Positions 13,628 to 25,500 of a DNA stretch of 64,000 bases are shown in pieces; position 1 is the first letter of the stretch, and each line of letters starts with the position of its first letter. The notes under the pieces are model-generated. The model saw nothing but the letters and a program-made list of their open reading frames with translations, made no database searches and had not been told where the DNA came from. This stretch comes from Centropus unirufus (taxonomy: Eukaryota > Chordata > Aves > Cuculiformes > Centropidae). Location: positions 312,042 to 376,041 of the forward strand of contig VYZI01000530.1 of the NCBI GenBank assembly GCA_013397695.1. Direction: 5' to 3'. The position numbers and the translations under genes are program-made.

Positions 13628-16600
13628 TCAGCACATTTTTCCTATGTAAATTCTTGTCATTTTAGGCGCATTGTCATAGGTCTACATGGATTCTCAGATG
13701 TTCTCAAAGCCTGTATCACACCCTCTTTTACCCAGGAAGAAACCACAAAAAGGCACTGGGTACGGAAAGCTCGTGGATTCTCCAGCTGAGGGTTGTGAGA
13801 CAGGTGCCCTCGGCTCCTGGCATCTGCGTTTTACGGCTCTGATGCCTTCGTGCTGGTTTTGTCCTCGTTCGCACTGCAATAAATCGATATAGAGGAGCAA
13901 CAAGAGACACAGGAACCGGGGTCTTCATTGTTGGTCAAACAGGGCAAAGAATTCTATTCAGAGTGCTAAAACCTTCCTTGCGCATGTGATAAAGACCTTG
14001 AGAACTTTCCTACAGGAGCTGCGAAATAAACAAGAGCGGTTCATGAGCCGAACTGTGACCTGACAAGTCTCAGTATCATGGAGAGTGTTCAGAAGCTCAG
14101 AGATCCTCCAAAGTTCTGAGTTCCCAAGGACAGAATAGTTGCTCTTCTGATCTGACAAATTCATTAGTCCTAAGCAAAGGTTAATTTTCACAACACACGA
14201 ACAGTTTACTGTGAAGTTGATATGCTTGCACTGAAGCTATCCCTGCAGAGCTGCATCCTCTCCCAGATTTGTAGAATTACTGTGCAGGAAATTATATACT
14301 ATTCGTTTCATGACTATTAGTGACCTCAGTTCCCTGAAGACTATGAAATATATAGAAATTCATGATAAAAATCGGAATTTAAAGTTTGCAATTTAGGATC
14401 TGTACCTCATGATGCTGCACAGGATGCAAAGTTCATCATATTACGAGAGATCTGTCCTCAAGGAGTTAGCTGACCATTCACTTAAGGAAGTCAAGACTTT
14501 TCCAAATTCTAAAAGAAGTGAAATCAAATGTGCCTCTCTGCCTGTGCATTTATTTTCTGTGCTCACAAATGCAGCTGCTACATTTTCTTATTTGCTCTGT
14601 TATAAATGACTTCCCCAAAAAATCTAAATAATGAACCATGTCATCTGACATTGGACTACTTACTTGAGTTTTGATGGTGCAGGGAATAATGCAGTTGTTT
14701 GGAGAATATTATTTTTCTCATTTAAAAAGACATCGTTCCCATGTTCTAAGAAGTTGGTCCTTAAATACAGATAACTGACCTTGCTGAGAACTTGGATTCT
14801 CAGGTTTGCCTTAGGTCAATTAATTTCATATTTCTATCCATTATCTCACTGCCAATTGCAGCACTTGTTAAATTCTGCCTACCTCACGTAGGGACTTGGA
14901 AACTTTTAATAAACACAGCTCTTCATCCAAATAGAAAATCTCATTTCAGAAAAGCAAGCAGAAACATTGCATTTATTTGTGATTTTCTTCAAACACAGAA
15001 AGTGAGAGATTTATGGACACTGACACAGTGCTAAGCTCAAGCTTACGGAGAGTGGAATGACTCTGCAAGAGGATTGAATTTTTCTCCTCTGAAGGCAGAC
15101 AGCTTGGTTCTGATGCACACTTTGTAGCCTTAGTCTTAAAGCTCCTTCCATAAAAAGAGATGTATAAAATTGGTTAGCTCAGCTCTTTGTAACCAGACCT
15201 GGAACTGAGAGGCTTTATTTGAATAATATACTCCTGATAGAAAGGAAATAATCACAGCTCCCTCTGGCTATACAAACACATTTGCAGCATGTTTTTTTCT
15301 AGTGTCATTATCAGAATAAGGCAGATTAAACCCGGCATTAGCATAGATTTTTCCAAATCCAATATTATATAAGGTGTCAGTATAAAAGTTGCATTCCTGA
15401 CCGGTAGCTAGCTCCTCTGGTAGCACAGATACAATGACTTTTTTGAACAAGCCAGAAGACTGCAGTAAAACTTGGGTGACTATGACCTTTAAAACTATGG
15501 CATGCCTGCCATAATTTCTTTGCAAGCTCCCTTCCAAGCTACCCAAGTTTGTCACGTGGTACGGAGCTACATGGGAAAAGTTGCTTTCTCACACTGCATT
15601 TAGAACCCTGTACCCATCAAAACGATTTGCTTTTATGTTAGACCGAGCCAGGGCACTTTGGGCCTCAGAGGTCCAATGCTGCCTACAGTGGGATTTTTGA
15701 ACCACTGAAATTCTACCAGGTGGTTATTTTAGATCCAGGAATGTCTTAAAAATTAATTTAAACAGCTCAGAAGAACTGCTCTGACGTTTTTCAGGTATGC
15801 GGATAATTATTGTATGCAATTGCTTCAGTCATTTCAACAGCAATTAAAGACACATTGATCAATGGACACAGAAGAGTATGACCGCGAAGACCTGGGCAGA
15901 ATGCAGAAGCATCCTAGTGAGCAGCTCTCCTCTGTGTAACACAGCAAGGGTTAAAAGCAATAAAAGCAAACCAGAAATAAAACACTTATTTTCTGTATTG
16001 TGAGATTAATTGTATCCTGATGTCCCATTTTATTTGTTCATTTCTACCCCATGAAATACCTGTATTTCACTGACAGACCTGTGTTTGAGCACCATCCCCC
16101 ACTGGTGGTGAGCCTAAAATATCACAATTTCTTACAGCTCAGTATCTTGTCTATCTTAGCATGGGTGTTACTTATAAGAGCTAACAAGAGTTTAAGATAA
16201 ACTGCCTTCCTTTGCATTTCCCAGAGGAGGTGGAGGAGTGCTGTCACGCAATCCGGGAGCAGGCACCTGCGGAGGCGAAGCTTTCCCGCAGTGCCGCTGT
16301 CCTTCCCTGCCGCACAGAGAAATCCCCGCAGGAACACATGGACTCGTAAGGGTGCCATGGTTCAAGGGTACTGAAAACAACTAAAAGACTCCACACGCGT
16401 GAATGCAGGCACAGAAAAGAATTAGATGGAACACTGAAAGGCTGGCTCCCAACTTTCCAATGGCACAGTGCCCAAAGTTGACGAGGATGCCAAAAAAGAG
16501 AATGTTCTGAGCTAGCGAGCACAATGATGACCCCAGGACTCCACCTCACCTCAGACAAAAGAACTGTACGGAGGACAGAACATTTTATAGGTGGATGCCT

Positions 16601-18850
16601 TTCATTCCCTCAGGACCCAAAAGGGTAATGTCTTGAAGCTAAAATTTGACCTTAAAAGTCAGATGCTGAGATCATACAAAATGAAGTTCTGAAGCACAGA
16701 ATCCCCAGTCTTTTTGCCAGCTCCAAAAATGTACATCCAAGCAAGCCGTGCCTACCTGTGTGCACCCACTAAGTCAACAATGCAATTAATTTAATGGCTC
16801 TCCTCCCACTTGTATAGCTGTAATTTTCTCAGAAGATATCAGTGCCAGAATTCTGAGATGAACAGGCATTTTCTGAACCCTCTGCTTTGGAGATAATGGT
16901 CACAGCTTTTGCTGTCTAAATTTAGGTGGCTACAGAATCCTTCACCTGAACAATACAAAGTATCTTTGCATAGAAAAGCCCACTCATTTGGTTTTTTATT
17001 GTATATTCTGTATAGACTACACTTACAGCAGAAACATCATCGATTTATCTCACTATAAAGCCAGGAATCTCATTTATTCTGACTTTCCCAGAGCCAAAAG
17101 TCCTAAGATAGTGATCAAATCTCGTAGAAGAGTGGTTTTCATCTTGTGTGTGTTTGGGTGCAGTATTACAGATTTTTAACTTATCAGCTACATTATTCCA
17201 CAGCTCCCCATTCTTCTATCTTATTCCTGTCCTGTAAGGATTGTATTTATCATGCAGTCTCCCTGATTTTATGTTTTGGGTGGATTTTTTAATAGGTTAA
17301 TTCCCTGCTTTCTTCTAATCTCTCTGCGTAAGTCTTGTCCTAGCCTGCAGGCACCATCTACCCTCCTTCATGAAGTTTGCCCTCCAGGTAACCAACAGAC
17401 CCTTGCAATCAACTCAAACTTGATTGATTAAATAATTGCTCTTTTAACTATGTTGGCTCTGCTCCCTCTGGTTTAAACCATCATGTTATAGCACTCATGT
17501 TGAAACATCCTGATAGAGGGAGTACAACATTGTTAAGTGCTCATTAGGGGCTTGGGGGTTCTTTGTTTGTTTAACCACAGTGCCCTTGTTTAAACACTTC
17601 TAGCTGAGATACCAAAGCCACAGAAAGTACCTTCAGAACTGGCTCTCACGTAGTTTTAATTACACAAGAAGGAGCAGGATTGCCTTCTGTTCATCAGTAT
17701 CTCCTCAAAACACAAAGCGAAGCACTACTGACATTCTCCACTTGGCCTCCACACGTTCACTGGGCTTTAACTACGTTTAATAACTTCCTTCTCACAGGCA
17801 CAGAATTTTTGTAGTTGATTTGTAACTGCAGTATCGGGTGTTGCTGAGGGGTCACTGTGACCCAAAGAGGTCTGCTTCATTCCAGGCCGGGTTTCCAAGA
17901 CATGAGCAATATGTGAGTAACTGCACAGCAAAACAACTCGCTCAGAATGATTCCTCATTCCTGTGATGCCCAGGGAATTCCACCCTGACACACAGGTAAC
18001 ACCCAACCCTTGCCACGGTATCAGAGAAGGTAAGGACTGGGAGGCTGACCGAGACACAATGAGAGAAAAGATCCCTTGAGAGTGAGGTTTCTTTATGGAG
18101 AGGAACGTGGTGATCCGAATGGAAAATGTAGCCAGAAACACAGGAGAGAAAGGTTAAAGAGTAGGTGAGAAAATGACAGTAAAGATGTTTGGAAACATCT
18201 CATTCAGGCCCAGCTCCAGAGGTAAGGAGCTAGCAAAGAAACGGCAGCAGCCACATCTACCTTGCAGGAGAAACGAGAAGAACAGAAACACTCGTTTGTA
18301 TTAATCAGCTTGTTCTGAAGCCCTCGATTTGAAAAAAGAAGCAGTAACATGGGAAGAAGCAAGATACAATTAAGATTAGGAAAGAGAAATGGCATCCCTA
18401 AAAGTTGGGCAAAGCATCACAAGATGAAGAAATGAAAAGCACACTCAATTTATCAGCACTGAAGCACAGCGTGTTAAGAGCATGGAAGAGCTAAAATGGG
18501 TTTACCAGCTCCTCTTTATTTATTGCATATATTGACTCTACGGTACATTTGAAATGGTTTACACTTCTTAGGAAACTGGAATGACACTGAAATACTGGTA
18601 TATTTAAAAAGCTTTCCTCTAGTACACAAGTGGGGTGGCAAGACCGACTACCCAAAACGCTATGCCCCAATGCACCACTTTACGGCTTCCTGTTAAAAAG
18701 GAGGATAAAGAAGCAGCAGAGAACAGTACAGATGGAGAATAGAAGAAATTAAATTTCTTAGTGTAGTTACATAATTACTGTTTTCACTGTGAAGACAATA
18801 ACTACTAAAAAGATTCTTCCTTTTATAAGTAAAGACTACAGGAGCTGAAC

Positions 18851-20029
18851 AATTTGATCATAGAATCTCTGGGTTCACTGACAACCACTCTCCTCTCCTC
18901 TCCTGGCTCAATTGAAAACAAAACAGGGACCAGGGGGACATGGCCCCTGCCAGTGTATGGGAACATGAGATTCCTGAACCTCACGAACCTGAACATATAT
19001 AAGTCTCTGGGACCTGACAAGATGCATCCCAGAGTCCTGAGGGAACTGACTGATGTGGTGGCCAAGCCAAATTCCATATCTGAAAAGTCATGGCAGTTTA
19101 GGAAAAGTCCCTGGTGACTGGAAGAAAGGCAACGTTGTGCCCATTTTTAAAAAGGGTAGAAAAGACGACCCTGGGAACAACTGACCTGTCGGCCTCATCC
19201 CTGTGCCTGGGAAGATTATGGAACAGATCCTCCTAGAAGCTGTGCTGAAGCACGTGGAGAACAAGGAGGTGACTCAAGACAGGCAGCAGGGGTTCACCAG
19301 GAGCACATCCTGCCTGACCAGCCTGGCGGCTATGGATGAGGGGGTGACCACATCAGTGCGCACGAGGAAAGCAATGGATGCGACCTCCCTGGACTTCTGG
19401 AAAGCCTTTGACACTGTCCCCCACAACATCCTTCTCACTAAGTTGGAGAGGGATGGAATTAATGGGTGGACGGTTCGGTGGGTTAGGAAGTGGTTGGATG
19501 GTCAGGTCAAGGGAATTGATTTTCCCCTTTCTGCTCCTCTCTCATGAGACCCACGTGGAATATTGTGTCCAGTTCCAGAATCCCCAGCATAAGAAGGATA
19601 CGAAACTGCTGGAATGGGTCTGGAGGCAGGTTGAGAGTTTGGTTGTTCAGCCTGGAGAAGAGAAGGCTGTGGGAAAACCTTATAGTGGCCATTCAGTACC
19701 TGAAGGGGGCCTACAGGAGAGCTGGGGAGGGACTATCTACAAGAGCATGGAGTGACAGGAGAAAGGGGAATGGCTTTAAATTGGAAGGGAGAAAATTTGG
19801 ACTAGACATTAGAAGAAATTTTATATGATGAGAGTGGGGAGGCCCTGGCCCAGGTTGCCCAGGGAGGCTGTGGCTGCCCCATCCCTGGAGGTGTTCAAGG
19901 CCAGGTGGGATGGGGCCCTGAGCAGCCTGGGCTGGTGGGAGGTGTCCCAGCCCATGGCAGGGTAGTTGGAAAGAGATGATCTTTAAGGTCTTTTCCAACC
20001 CAAACCATTCTATGGTTCTATTATTCTAA
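18851..20029 (+). mobile_element. CR1 LINE copy, reverse-transcriptase segment joined to the 3' end by an internal deletion
   Basis: This is the longest CR1 copy in the window. Its 5' half encodes pieces of the CR1 ORF2 reverse transcriptase: 'SLGPDKMHPRVLREL', 'GDWKKGNVVPIFKKG' and, at about 19203-19530, 'LDFWKAFDTVPHNILLTKL', which holds the motif A Asp. Near 19530 the sequence jumps to the CR1 3' region ('gagacccacgtggaatattgtgtccag'), so the motif C YxDD segment is missing. The element ends with 'ctttaaggtcttttccaacc' and the octamer-like 'attctatggttctattattct', the usual avian CR1 terminus. Frameshifts and stops are present. It cannot encode a working protein. Confidence 0.93.
19203..19547 (+). 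pseudogene. CR1 ORF2 reverse-transcriptase fragment
   Basis: This is an open stretch of 114 codons inside the CR1 copy. It covers part of the palm: 'GKIMEQILLEAVLKHVENK', a 'QQGFTRSTSCLTSLAAM' segment (the consensus has a similar QHGF block), and motif A with FDTVPH. It stops soon after 'WLDGQVKG', at the internal deletion. Motif C and the thumb are absent, so it is a dead remnant, not a host gene. Confidence 0.88.
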
Positions 20030-20635
20030 TTTAGAAATACGGAATTGGCTGTAGTGCAGTGTCATGACTTCAGAATCTGCATAACACGTGGTGTTCAGCT
20101 GGAGACACGACAAACCCTACAATTTTAATTATCCTCCCTTCACCTCTAGTACAGGAATATGAAGGGACAGAAAACTGTAGTAACAGGATACGGTATGAAA
20201 GGATATGTCACAAAAAGAGACTAAAATAAAATGGTTCTACTGTGCATATTTCTGAAAACATCTATGTGTGTAGTTACATACATTTGGTTCATCGCGTATG
20301 ATGTTTTCATCATTACATTTAGTGGAAGTAAAGCCAACATTTTTTTGTTTGCAAACTCTACTACTTTTTCACCTAAAAAATTCTCAGAACATTAACTGAC
20401 ATTTTACCAAAACAAAATTAAAAATCATGAAAAGCAAACTATGAATTAAATTTCAAAATCAATATAAAAATATTTAGTGATGTATTCTTTTATTTTTTAT
20501 TTTAATCTCATAAGCAGCTACTTGCAGTAAGCTTCTAAATCTCACTTCTATTTTTTCTTTTATGATGGCATGAAAACTGCAAAAATGAAGTACAAGTATA
20601 TACTGTACCTTGTTTTACCTGTAAGGAACACACAC

Positions 20636-20707
20636 CTGACAAAAGGCAATCTTCACATCCAGAATAGGTTCACCACAATAATACAAGAAATGGCGGCTCA
20701 TAAATAC
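20636..20707 (-). CDS. MAPK10: MAPK10 (JNK3) exon with the start codon and JNK3-specific N-terminus
   Basis: This 72-nt exon has six untranslated bases (20707-20702) and then 66 coding bases from the ATG at 20701-20699 to a CAG Gln codon at 20638-20636. The peptide begins MSRHFLYYCGEPILDVKI and ends AFCQ, which is unmistakably the JNK3-only N-terminus (residues 1-22). Human JNK3, from memory, differs at Leu3, Ser10 and Thr13; this copy has Arg, Gly and Ile. The acceptor is strong: a pyrimidine-rich stretch ending in ttgcag. The donor is gtgtgt rather than gtaagt, a weak match to consensus. The start context is poor, with T at -3 and A at +4. Both points suggest that use of this N-terminus may be regulated. 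The exon lies about 7.1 kb upstream of the next one. The upstream 5' UTR exon it splices to was not identified with certainty. Confidence 0.94.
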
Positions 20708-22239
20708 CTGCAATTAAAGAAGAGTAAACAGAGAAAGCTTGTTTGTCTGCTGATGTGCAAGTACAGAACATTTAGATTACAAAACCAACCCGAGTTGCTA
20801 CCCAGTTCATGATCAAAAGAAATCAGTTGGGACATTGAGCCACGAATAAACTCTAAATTCTTCTGATGCTCATCAGGGTTATGGCCTCAATTGCGACTTG
20901 GTTACACGTGCAAAATCTTATTGTAACTGATCCCATTACCTCAAATTTATCACATCACTTGTATAGTCCTAAATCAACAGCAGCACCACCAAGAATGAAG
21001 GCAATAACAGAAACAATGTGGAAAGACAGCTATTAATATGGGGAGGAAAAAAGCAAGTCCTAAGTTGACAATTATTAGCAAAGTTATAGAAGTGGGAAGA
21101 TTAATGATGTCACTGTATAAATCCATGGCACAACCACTTTATGAATGGTTCATGCAGTTCTGGTTCTCTTCTTAATATTTTGCAACTCAAAAAGTTACCA
21201 AAAAAAGGCAGTAAGAGGGGTCCAAAGCAGACACAGGTGTCTGGCATGAAGGAACTGCACAGACAAGAATATTCCAGAGCAGAGCTGAGTGGGGATGGGC
21301 TGGAGATCCATGAGAGGAGCGGCATGCTGACGTGGGAAAAGAACACTCCTCCCTGCATTTTAAAAATAAACTATGTGCATCCTATTTATCAAAGGGCAGA
21401 TTCGGGATGAGCAGCAGCAGAGAGCCCGTCGCGCACTGCTCCATCAGACAGAAGCTGCCCGCCTCGATGCTGTGGGTGTCAGAAGTCAACGTGAGTCCCA
21501 GGATGATCAGGAAAATTCACATTAGAAGAGATCTGCTGAAGACCGTTAACCTCAAAAATATCACCTCTGGCTCAGGGCAGCCCAGAGCACAGCCTGCCGC
21601 TAATTGCTAACCGTATTTTTAGTTTCTTTCACAGACATTTGATGCTGGCCAAGGGAGCCGTACCCTGGACTGGACAAGGTCCCCGTGTACCCCATTACAA
21701 CTGCTTTACCTTAATTCCACAGCACCACATCCAGGTCTGGCACCAATCCACTCCTAGTTACGTTCTAGGATGTGGCATCCATGGGAAAAAGCCACGGTAA
21801 TGCTATTGGGCTGAAATACGTAGCTATGTCACAAGACTTTGGAGAACATTGATTTTTCTGCATGACTCCCCTTTAAAAGAAACAACCAAATAAAATTTAA
21901 CATTACAATTAAAAAAAGCAACTTTAGGTAAAAAGAGGTAGAACCTCATGTTTTTCTCTTAAATACTAGCTTGTTGCAAAGACTTAAAGCCCCCCAAAAA
22001 TGGCAACCATCACTCCATTTAGATAGAGCCGTGATTCTGAAACACTATATGCCTCTTTATAGCATTTGTCTTCAATAGAAGCAATTAAATAATTGCAGGT
22101 GCAACAGCCACTAGATAAGACAAGACTTAATTTGCAGTAATTTCATCTCACAAAAACTGACCAGAACTTAAGAAAGTACAAGAGAGCATTCACTACTTCT
22201 TGCCAACATGGATGCATCATGTGCTCCCATGTGTCTTCA

Positions 22240-22580
22240 GTTTTTAATGAATGAATGAATAATCTTGTTATGAAAGAAAGTGTATGACCTCTTCTGCATC
22301 ATGTTACAGTGTCTGAGATTGCTGCCTCATTGCTGAATGAGTCATTATCAGACCCTCATATTCCTCAGAGGAATTATATATAAAATCAAAAGGAGGAAGA
22401 AAGATATTAAAAAACCTTTCAACGTTAGTCATATAGCCAGTGATTTCTGGAAAGCTAGCGGATAATTACACCCTTATGCTGCACATTTATACACTGAAAT
22501 CCTATGGGCTGGACACATTATATTGCTATAATAATTAACAAATGAAATGTCATTAGTCATAACATACCATATTCAAGACT
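22240..22580. promoter_or_regulatory. Candidate conserved non-coding element
   Basis: This AT-rich, repeat-free block lies about 1.5 kb upstream of the start-codon exon. It contains several TAAT/ATTA cores and a 'ctgaatgagtcattatcaga' segment with an AP-1-like TGAGTCA. It carries no frame or exon signals. The call rests on composition and motif density only. Confidence 0.22.
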
Positions 22581-25500
22581 GAGTCTAATAGTGGGACTTG
22601 AAGAAAGAAAGGTAAGGGAACTGGAGAAATCTGGTTCCTCACTGAATTTGTTGTGAGGAGCTGCTGAGTGGAGCTGCTTTGTATTGTGTGTGTATTAGGA
22701 GACACGCACAGCCCCTCAGCTTTCCCCAGGAGTGACTCTAAGTTTTAACAGTCACCCTGGGCAGAGCAACAAACTGGTGAATTTTATGGACTGGAATGCA
22801 TTTTAGTATTTATTACGTTATCCTTGTATGCAGTTACTGCTTATAAAAATAGCAGATATATGGTATGTTCTAATGGCTTAGAGGAATATTTACATTCTTC
22901 TGTACATGAGATATCAAATGAGTCACTAGAGAGCTGAGATCCCCCAACTGTATCCCAGAACGAGAACACTTTTCTATAGCACAGAGCTCTGTGAGACTGC
23001 ACACCCATAGCAAAACCAATGTTTATGTAGCACATGTATATTGAATTAGTACAAGATCCCCTTCAGTGCCCCGTCAGCAACCACCCATGTATGTAACTTC
23101 TAATTTCTTCATGCAAACAATGCATTCACACTCAACTGTAAATACCTTTGATCACACCTCCCCTGGTGCCAGATGACACACGTCACTAGAGACGTTCGAG
23201 AGAGATCAGTGTAAAGCAAATAAGAACTGGTCTAATGCTAAAATTGTGTCACAACGTGAGGAAGTTATAAAACAAGCTGCTGAGAAATGGCCTCGCGCAC
23301 TGGGGATCTCAGCTTTAGGCAGGGCATTAGCATCCAATATTTCTTTACTTCAAATGTTTTATCTTATCAACTTTGAGCATAATCACCCAGGGCAGGAAGA
23401 GGTAGGAGAATGGAGCTGACACAACAAAACACCTTGTAATAACCCAGGCTGGGATCCGGCTGGGAAGACAGAGACCGCAGTAACACGACAGGGAGAAAAC
23501 CTCTCTGCAAAACACCAGCACCGCGACTGGATCTCAAATTTTCAGGATCAAGACATGTGTATGCCAGATCCCACAAAAACACGCAAGCCTCAGCAGAAAA
23601 TACACGATCTGCTTTCACACAGGGCAAAACTAGGAGGCACTAAAATGGGAGGAGAGTGGACGTGACAGCAAGGGCAAGAACATCCCCCAGGCCCCCCGAG
23701 CCTCCCGGGTGAGGTGTGGCTGCCAGGATAGGCCTGGCCTCCGCTTGGCCTGCGTGTTCGGCCTCCTGCACCTCACCCTTCCTCCCTTCTCAACAGCTCT
23801 TCCAGGCAGGAGGACTGACGAGCCCCGATTTCAGCCATGAGCTTCCCCTTCAATTCTGTCTTTTCTGGAGAAGGACTGTTTATTTTTAATAATGCTTATC
23901 TGCCTCTCCAGGGGTCAGAAGGATTATCTCATTATTATTCAAAAAGTTCTTTGAAGACTGAAAGGATTAAATCAAAACTTTTCATATAATTTCTGAGCCC
24001 AGAGAGGAAAGTGCGCAGTGACAGACCAAGCAGACCAGAAAACCAGCAGTGAGCGCAGGTCTCAACCACAGCCTCCACAGCAAATCCTTCTGCCTGGAAT
24101 CCTTTCCTCGCCCTCAAAGCTGTGGGATGCTGGTACTCAGGGACCCTCCAGGCAATTTGGCAATAAGTCATTTGGCCAGGAGCCTTGTTTTCCTTCCCAG
24201 ACTGCACTATTGTCCACATAATTGACTTCTGGATGACAAACGGAGGGCCTTGGGTCCAACAGACACAGGCTTTGAGTCTGAGCGACCTGCACTGCCGCTG
24301 TACTGGCCCGAGGACAGTCTCAGGCTTGCAGACATCAATGTTGCCTCTAAGCTGTTCTCCAGCGGACGCTCCACAAGTTCTCTTGTCTGGGGAAAGCATC
24401 ACAGTCATTTTTTCATCTTTTCATATTTTTTCAGAAGAGATCTCCATGGTGGTTTTTCATCTCTGTGTCTCCTAATCAACAGGCAAATCCCTCACGCCCA
24501 ATGGATGTGGCCTTGGCCTGTCAAAGAACATTTAGATTATCTTTTTTGTGACAACTTAGAGGACAAATATAGGGCCTCAGGGAAGTTCCATATGATTTTT
24601 TAATTCAGGAAAATGAAGAAGTCAGCTACCTTGCTGCAATAATTTCCTCATCACAGCCTAGAGAGGTGGGACTTTTCATCTCACCCCACAGGAAAATAAT
24701 CTCGGTTAAATACACTGATCCAGGATTGAGGTAAGGTTCTCGATGAGAAAACCTGCAGCAGGTGACACGTATTTAAACCAGTGTTGCGGCAATTGAAGTG
24801 AATCAAGTCCCAAACTCTCCCTGGTGCTGTTCTCACCACCTCCCACACTCCTGAGGCTGCACTCGGAGAAGTATTTGCATGTCCTACAATGAGACAGATT
24901 GGAAAAAAAATCCTTCAAATCCTAATTTAACAAATAACTCTGTATGAAAAAAAATGAAAGTATGAGTTCTGATTTGAACAGAAATCAAGTGGCAGCTGAA
25001 GATATAGACAGAACTACTTATACCCAAAAGATCACCAATTTTAAGCCTGGCATAGCATGGCTGCAAACTGGAAGGTTTTAACATAACCACAGGATGTCCC
25101 CTGATAACATGCTATAATTTATCAATAGTCCCCTCGAACGTGATAATCTCAATAAGAGGAAAATATATATTAATATAAAAAATCCAGCATTTTTTCTTAT
25201 TTGCTATTACCATCTGAATACACCACACGGGCACAACTGAGAATGCGCTGCCAATCTTCGCTAGCATATAGTTCTATACCTGCACTACAAAAAGCTAATC
25301 GAAGTATTTATTGCTGCCTCATTATATTTCATTCATGAATCAAAAGATCCAGAGCTTGAATAAAATTAATGAAATAGCACAATCCTCTGAAGTTATTTTA
25401 AAAAAAACAAACAGATATATATATGGTCTCATTACAGTAAGAGGGAGTCACTTATCAATTCAGTTGTCACTTAAAAACTTGAATAACACTAATGTTCAAA

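Noticed and set aside
15268..15555. Minus-strand open frame of 95 codons with a hydrophobic segment
   Set aside because: It is on the MAPK10 strand inside a coding-region intron, but no acceptor and donor pair with a matching phase was seen and no domain is known.
23935..24408. Minus-strand open frame of 157 codons
   Set aside because: No domain, no splice-site support and no composition shift. It is most likely a chance frame.
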